This document shows positions 6,220 to 9,858 of a DNA stretch of 9,858 bases, piece by piece. The stretch's first letter is position 1. Each line of letters begins with the position of its first letter. The translations under genes were made by a program, and so were the position numbers. Source of the DNA: an uncultured Eubacteriales bacterium. GTDB lineage: Bacteria; Bacillota; Clostridia; Peptostreptococcales; Anaerovoracaceae. A model generated the notes under the pieces. It searched no databases. It saw only the letters and a program-made list of their open reading frames with translations, and had not been told where the DNA came from. Location: the NCBI GenBank assembly GCA_902796875.1, contig CADBQT010000118.1, positions 1 to 9,858 on the forward strand. The letters are read 5' to 3'.

Positions 6220-8679
6220 ATGAAACTGATGGAAAAAAGAAAACAGGCCCACGACATGATCGCGTTCCGGGAGGACCTGATCGAATGTCTGGAGAACAAA
6301 TATCACACCACCTTCGAGCAGGCGGACGCCACGGAGATGTACAAGGCTGTGGCCACGGTGGTGAACCACCAGCTGCTGCAGAAACGGTGGAACTTTAACA
6401 AAAAGGTCCGTAAAGGTCAGCTCTCCGACGAGGGCAAAAAGAAGATCTACTACATCAGCATGGAGTTCCTCATGGGCCAGTCCCTGAAGAACAACCTGTA
6501 CAACCTGGGGGAAACGGAGATGGTCCAGTCCATCCTGGACGCCCGGGGCATGGATCTGGAGGAGCTCTATGACGAGGAGCCGGATGCCGGTCTGGGCAAC
6601 GGCGGCCTGGGTCGTCTGGCCTCCTGCTACCTGGATGCCCTCACCAGCCAGGGCTACGACGCCACCGGCTTCAGCCTTCGCTACGAGTACGGACTCTTCC
6701 GCCAGAAGCTCATCGACGGATGGCAGGCGGAGATGCCGGACAACTGGCTCCCCGGCGGACGGGTATGGCTCAACGCCAGAGAAGACGAGACCTTCCGGGT
6801 GGGCTTTTACGGAAACTACGAAGAGATGTGGACCGATGACGGTCTGAAGAGCCGGCTGACGGATCAGGAATTCGTGGAAGCCGTTCCCTACGACATGTAC
6901 ATCAGCGGAGCCGATACGGAAGCGGTGGGCAAGCTGCGTCTGTGGCGGTGCCGGGACTACGAAGGATTCGACATGGCTTCCTTCAACAGCGGCGACTTCA
7001 CCAAAGCCGCCCAGAGAAACAACCGGGCGGAGCTGATCACCAAGGTTCTGTATCCGGCGGACAACATCGAAGAAGGTAAGGAACTGCGCCTCAAGCAGCA
7101 GTACTTCATGGTTTCCGCCAGCTGCCAGAACATCCTGAGAGACCACTACCGGCTCCACCGGACGCTGGACAACCTGCCGGAGAAGGTCTCCATCCATACC
7201 AACGACACTCACCCTGCCCTTTGCATCCCCGAGACCATGCGTCTCCTTATGGACGACTATGGCTACAGCTGGGATGACGCCTGGGATCTGGTGAAGCGGA
7301 CCATTTCCTACACCAACCACACGGTGTTGGCCGAGGCTCTGGAGAAGTGGAAGAGCGAGATGGTCCGGGTGATGATGCCCCGGATCTACGCGATCATCGA
7401 GGAGATCGACCGTCGTTTCCGCGAGGAGATGAGAGAGAAGTTCCCGGGAGACGAGGGTAAGATCAACTATATGGCGCCTCTCAACGACCACCAGGTGTGG
7501 ATGGCCAATCTGTCCATCGTGGGTTCCCATCACATCAACGGTGTGTCCGGACTCCATTCGGACATCCTGGCCAACGATCTGTTCAACGATTTCTATCAGG
7601 CATGGCCGGACATGTTCACCAACGTGACCAACGGCATCGCGTACCGCCGTTGGCTTTGCCAGTCCAACCCGGGTCTGGCGGCCCTGCTGGATGAGACCAT
7701 CGGTACCGGCTACCATCGGGATTGGACCAAGCTGGGTGATTTCGTCAAGTTCCGGGAGGACAAGAGCGTCATCGCCCGCCTGGATGAGATCAAGCGGGAA
7801 AACAAGGCCCGGTTCGCCGACTACGTGAAGAAGAATACCGGGACCGAACTGGATCCCGATTCCGTGTTCATCGTGCAGGCCAAGCGGCTCCACGAGTACA
7901 AGCGTCAGCTGCTGAACGCCCTGCAGATCATCGACCGGTACAACCAGCTTCGGGAGAACCCGGATCTGGACGTCCGTCCCGAGACCTATCTGTTCGGCGC
8001 CAAGACGGCCCCCAACTACTACGTGGCCAAGGATGTGATCCAGCTGATCTGGCACCTGGGCAAAGAGATCGAGAAGGATCCGGTGATTTCCAAGAAGCTT
8101 CGGGTCCTCTTCCTGGAAAACTACCGTGTCTCCATGGCCGAACGCCTCATGCCGGCGACGGAAGTTTCCGAGCAGATCTCCCTGGCCGGAAAGGAAGCCA
8201 GCGGCACCGGAAACATGAAGATGATGATCAACGGGGCGGTGACCATCGGCACCATGGACGGCGCCAACGTGGAAATGCACGAAGCCGTCGGCGAGGAGAA
8301 CATCTTCATCTTCGGCCAGCGTGCGGACGAAGTGGCGGCCCATCTGAGGGAAGGCTATGACAGCCGGATCCTCTACCAGATGAACCGGAACCTGAAGGCG
8401 GCCGTTGACCGTCTCTCCGAGGGCTTCTACGGACGTTCCTTCGAGCACATCAAGGAATATCTCCTCAAGCCGACCTACAGCATCGCCGACCCCTACATGT
8501 GCCTCTACGATTTCGAGGACTACTGCCGGGCCCACGACGATATCCGCGCCGCCTACGAAGACCGGATGCGGTGGGGCTCCATGTCCGTCACCAATATCGC
8601 AAAGGCAGAGCGGTTCGCCGCCGACCGTGCCGTGAAGGAATATGCCGAGAAGATCTGGCACACGGATCCGGTGGTCTGA
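6220..8679 (+). CDS. glgP: glycogen / maltodextrin phosphorylase (GT35)
   Basis: GlgP uses inorganic phosphate and pyridoxal phosphate to release glucose-1-phosphate from non-reducing ends of alpha-1,4-glucan. The 819 residues match full-length bacterial phosphorylases (E. coli GlgP 815). Landmarks: KIYYISMEFLMG near the N-terminus, GLGNGGLGRLAS (124-135), NDTHPAL in the middle, VQAKRLHEYKRQLLN (552-566), and the PLP site EASGTGNMK with Lys667 as the Schiff-base residue, followed by NGAVTIGTMDGANVE. No regulatory phosphorylation extension like that of animal enzymes is visible. The ATG is 2 bases after the glgA TAA; GGAGG at 6203-6207 inside the glgA end lies 12 bases upstream. Co-transcription with the synthase puts synthesis and degradation under one promoter. 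Glycogen and maltodextrin preference cannot be told apart here. Confidence 0.97.
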   Translation: MKLMEKRKQAHDMIAFREDLIECLENKYHTTFEQADATEMYKAVATVVNHQLLQKRWNFNKKVRKGQLSDEGKKKIYYISMEFLMGQSLKNNLYNLGETEMVQSILDARGMDLEELYDEEPDAGLGNGGLGRLASCYLDALTSQGYDATGFSLRYEYGLFRQKLIDGWQAEMPDNWLPGGRVWLNAREDETFRVGFYGNYEEMWTDDGLKSRLTDQEFVEAVPYDMYISGADTEAVGKLRLWRCRDYEGFDMASFNSGDFTKAAQRNNRAELITKVLYPADNIEEGKELRLKQQYFMVSASCQNILRDHYRLHRTLDNLPEKVSIHTNDTHPALCIPETMRLLMDDYGYSWDDAWDLVKRTISYTNHTVLAEALEKWKSEMVRVMMPRIYAIIEEIDRRFREEMREKFPGDEGKINYMAPLNDHQVWMANLSIVGSHHINGVSGLHSDILANDLFNDFYQAWPDMFTNVTNGIAYRRWLCQSNPGLAALLDETIGTGYHRDWTKLGDFVKFREDKSVIARLDEIKRENKARFADYVKKNTGTELDPDSVFIVQAKRLHEYKRQLLNALQIIDRYNQLRENPDLDVRPETYLFGAKTAPNYYVAKDVIQLIWHLGKEIEKDPVISKKLRVLFLENYRVSMAERLMPATEVSEQISLAGKEASGTGNMKMMINGAVTIGTMDGANVEMHEAVGEENIFIFGQRADEVAAHLREGYDSRILYQMNRNLKAAVDRLSEGFYGRSFEHIKEYLLKPTYSIADPYMCLYDFEDYCRAHDDIRAAYEDRMRWGSMSVTNIAKAERFAADRAVKEYAEKIWHTDPVV

Positions 8680-8705
8680 TGGGAGCCGTCCCCGACGCCA
8701 CTAAC

Positions 8706-8722
8706 TTGACCGCATTGGTCAA
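8706..8722. promoter_or_regulatory. inverted repeat upstream of the surE promoter, candidate operator
   Basis: TTGACC, five bases, GGTCAA: perfect 6-bp arms ending 7 bases before the -35. It is not followed by T residues, so it is not a convincing glgP terminator. A related but weaker element, GTCA-t-TGAC, lies at 8762-8770 over the expected transcription start. The regulator is unknown. Confidence 0.4.
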
Positions 8723-8729
8723 CTATATG

Positions 8730-8758
8730 TTGAACAAAACACCGTCTTGGCGTATAAT
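8730..8758 (+). promoter_or_regulatory. predicted surE promoter
   Basis: -35 TTGAAC (8730-8735), 17-base spacer, perfect -10 TATAAT (8753-8758); start expected near 8765, with a leader of about 33 bases. The -10 lies inside an 11-bp palindrome, CGTAT-a-ATACG (8751-8761). This is the best promoter match in the window and supports surE as the start of a separate transcription unit. No clear terminator separates it from glgP: the GGGA/TCCC stem at 8681-8692 has no T-tract. Confidence 0.7.
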
Positions 8759-8797
8759 ACGGTCATTGACGAAACACGAGGGGAGCCGGAACAATTG

Positions 8798-9589
8798 ATG
8801 AACATACTGATCGTAAATGATGACGGGGTGGAAGCCCGGGGACTGAAAGAACTGGCGAAGGCATTGCACCAGGACGCCGGAGCGAACATCTATGTGTGCG
8901 CGCCGGACGGACAGCGGAGCGCCTCCAGCCAGGGGATCACCGTGGCCGAGCCCATCACCGTGACCGAGTCGGAGCTGGAGAACGTGGAGATCACCTGGCA
9001 GACGTCGGGTCTGCCGGCGGACTGCGTCAAGATCGGCCTGGAGTTTCTGGAACAGGAAGGGATCCACATCGACATGGTGTTTTCGGGGATCAACCACGGC
9101 GGCAACCTGGGAACGGACACCCTCTATTCGGGAACGGTGGCCGGAGCCCTGGAAGGGTGCTTGAACGGCGTGCCTTCCGTGGCCGTGTCGGTGGACAGCC
9201 ACCACGCGGAGCACTTCGATTACGCCTGCGAGCTGGCGGTGAATGCCGCAAAGGCACTGGCCGCTCAGATCGAAGCCGGCGAAGCGGACCACAAGACGGT
9301 GCTGAACATCAACGTGCCCAACCGTCCCAAGGATGAGGTCAAAGGCCTGATGTACACCCGGCTGGGTCATCGGAAATACATCGAGATCTTTGTGCCTTTG
9401 GACGACGGGGAGAAAGCCCGGATCCCGGGGACCTTCCACTACACGGGAACACCGAAGCACTACGACGATCTGCCGGAGGACGTGGACGTGATGGCCAACC
9501 AGAACGGTTACGCCAGTATCACCCCCATCCAGACGGATCTGACCGATTACGATAAGATCGAAAAAATCAAAACCTGGAACCTGGGATAG
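8798..9589 (+). CDS. surE: 5'/3'-nucleotidase SurE
   Basis: SurE is a metal-dependent phosphatase acting on nucleoside 5'- and 3'-monophosphates, and in some species on short polyphosphates, in the cytoplasm. The 263-residue protein shows the family signatures: N-terminal ILIVNDDG (3-10), with the metal-binding Asp8 and Asp9; APDGQRSASS (35-44), the usual A-P-D-x-x-x-S-x-x-S loop; and SGINHGGNLGTDTLYSGTVA (96-115), including the metal/phosphate-binding Asn99. The ATG at 8798 places the conserved beta-strand at residue 3; AGGGGAG (8779-8785) lies 12 bases upstream. The frame stays open from a TTG at 8747, but that codon overlaps the predicted -10 and is not used. It is followed after 9 bases by the cysteine hydrolase. 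A role linked to glycogen is not evident; adjacency may be incidental. Confidence 0.96.
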   Translation: MNILIVNDDGVEARGLKELAKALHQDAGANIYVCAPDGQRSASSQGITVAEPITVTESELENVEITWQTSGLPADCVKIGLEFLEQEGIHIDMVFSGINHGGNLGTDTLYSGTVAGALEGCLNGVPSVAVSVDSHHAEHFDYACELAVNAAKALAAQIEAGEADHKTVLNINVPNRPKDEVKGLMYTRLGHRKYIEIFVPLDDGEKARIPGTFHYTGTPKHYDDLPEDVDVMANQNGYASITPIQTDLTDYDKIEKIKTWNLG

Positions 9590-9598
9590 GAGGACGAC

Positions 9599-9858
9599 AT
9601 GAAACTGATGAACCGTGACGACTGCATCTTCATTGTGATCGACTATCAGGAAAAGCTGATGCCGGTCATGCAGGACAAGCAGGTGCTGGAGGACAAGGTG
9701 TGCCGTCTGGCGGAAGGCATGAAGAAACTGGGCATTCCCCACATCGTGACCCAGCAGTACACCAAAGGCATCGGAGAGACCATTCCCTCCGTGGCGGAAG
9801 CCATCGGCAAGTTCGAGCCCATCGACAAGACCAGCTTCAGCTGCATGAGGAACGAGAC
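9599..9858 (+). CDS. isochorismatase-like cysteine hydrolase, N-terminal 86 codons (cut by window edge)
   Basis: This open frame starts with ATG at 9599-9601 and runs off the window. AGGAGG (9588-9593) overlaps the surE TAG and lies 5 bases upstream, so the gene is almost certainly co-transcribed with surE. The visible part has CIFIVIDYQEKLMP, giving the first catalytic residue Asp15 of the D-K-C triad; a VTQQYTKGIGETIP stretch typical of one branch of the family; and IDKTSFSC with Lys77 as the second triad residue. The nucleophilic Cys should lie beyond the window. The superfamily includes nicotinamidases, isochorismatases and many hydrolases of unknown substrate. This branch (T-x-Q-Y-x-K-G-x-G-x-T) is mostly uncharacterised as far as I know, so no substrate is proposed. 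Confidence 0.88.
   Translation, partial: MKLMNRDDCIFIVIDYQEKLMPVMQDKQVLEDKVCRLAEGMKKLGIPHIVTQQYTKGIGETIPSVAEAIGKFEPIDKTSFSCMRNE

Noticed and set aside
6094..8661. 855-codon open frame antisense to glgP
   Set aside because: Codon-register mirror of a fully conserved phosphorylase; open only because glgP has no TTA, CTA or TCA codons. It has no ribosome binding site or domain of note.
8681..8692. GGGA-gccg-TCCC hairpin after glgP as a terminator
   Set aside because: The stem is only four base pairs and no T-tract follows. Partial readthrough from glgP into surE remains possible.
8747..8797. TTG start giving SurE 17 extra residues
   Set aside because: The TTG overlaps the promoter spacer and -10 region, and SurE proteins begin directly with the M-x-I-L-x-x-N-D-D-G strand.
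9598..9610. 13-base identity (CATGAAACTGATG) between the starts of glgP (6219-6231) and the cysteine hydrolase
   Set aside because: The similarity stops at once on both sides and encodes only M-K-L-M with common codons. Chance is the simplest explanation.

Overview
The window is a glycogen (alpha-glucan) metabolism locus of a GC-rich Firmicute, most likely a member of the Clostridia. The strongest taxonomic pointer is the adjacent pair of a full glucose-1-phosphate adenylyltransferase (GlgC) and its degenerate paralogue GlgD, which is typical of Firmicutes. Strong AGGAGG-type Shine-Dalgarno sequences and sigma-A-like promoters (TATAAT) agree with this. Genus cannot be settled from the sequence alone.

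Layout. Positions 1-162 (+) hold the last 53 codons of a 4-alpha-glucanotransferase (MalQ). It converges on a leftward operon, read from right to left: glgC (4561-3317), glgD (3315-2197) and an intracellular GH13 alpha-glucan hydrolase (2194-200). The junctions in this operon are only 1 and 2 bases. A 210-bp divergent intergenic region (4562-4771) separates it from a rightward pair, glgA (4772-6217, GTG start) and glgP (6220-8679), with a 2-base junction. After a 118-bp gap with its own promoter come surE (8798-9589) and the 5' part of an isochorismatase-like cysteine hydrolase (9599 to the window edge). No gene-free stretch exceeds about 210 bp. No RNA genes, mobile elements, CRISPR arrays or attachment sites were seen.

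How the genes work together. GlgC, probably modulated by GlgD, makes ADP-glucose from glucose-1-phosphate and ATP. GlgA polymerises it into alpha-1,4-glucan. GlgP phosphorolyses the chains back to glucose-1-phosphate. The GH13 enzyme and MalQ trim and reshuffle the oligosaccharides that remain. Synthesis and breakdown genes therefore share one divergent control region. No branching enzyme (GlgB) gene is present in the window. SurE (nucleoside-5'-monophosphate phosphatase) and the cysteine hydrolase look like a separate transcription unit with no obvious glycogen role.

Most notable points: a divergent promoter region where the two predicted promoters face each other across a 16-bp palindrome, so the two 5' leaders would overlap; His22 at the GlgA position normally held by the ADP-glucose-binding lysine of K-x-G-G-L; a 24-bp tandem repeat coding an 8-residue Gly/Ser/Ala/Thr/Asp linker late in the GH13 enzyme; and near-total absence of TTA, CTA and TCA codons, which opens gene-length antisense frames. 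Overall this is a fairly ordinary metabolic locus. I see no convincing undescribed system in it.
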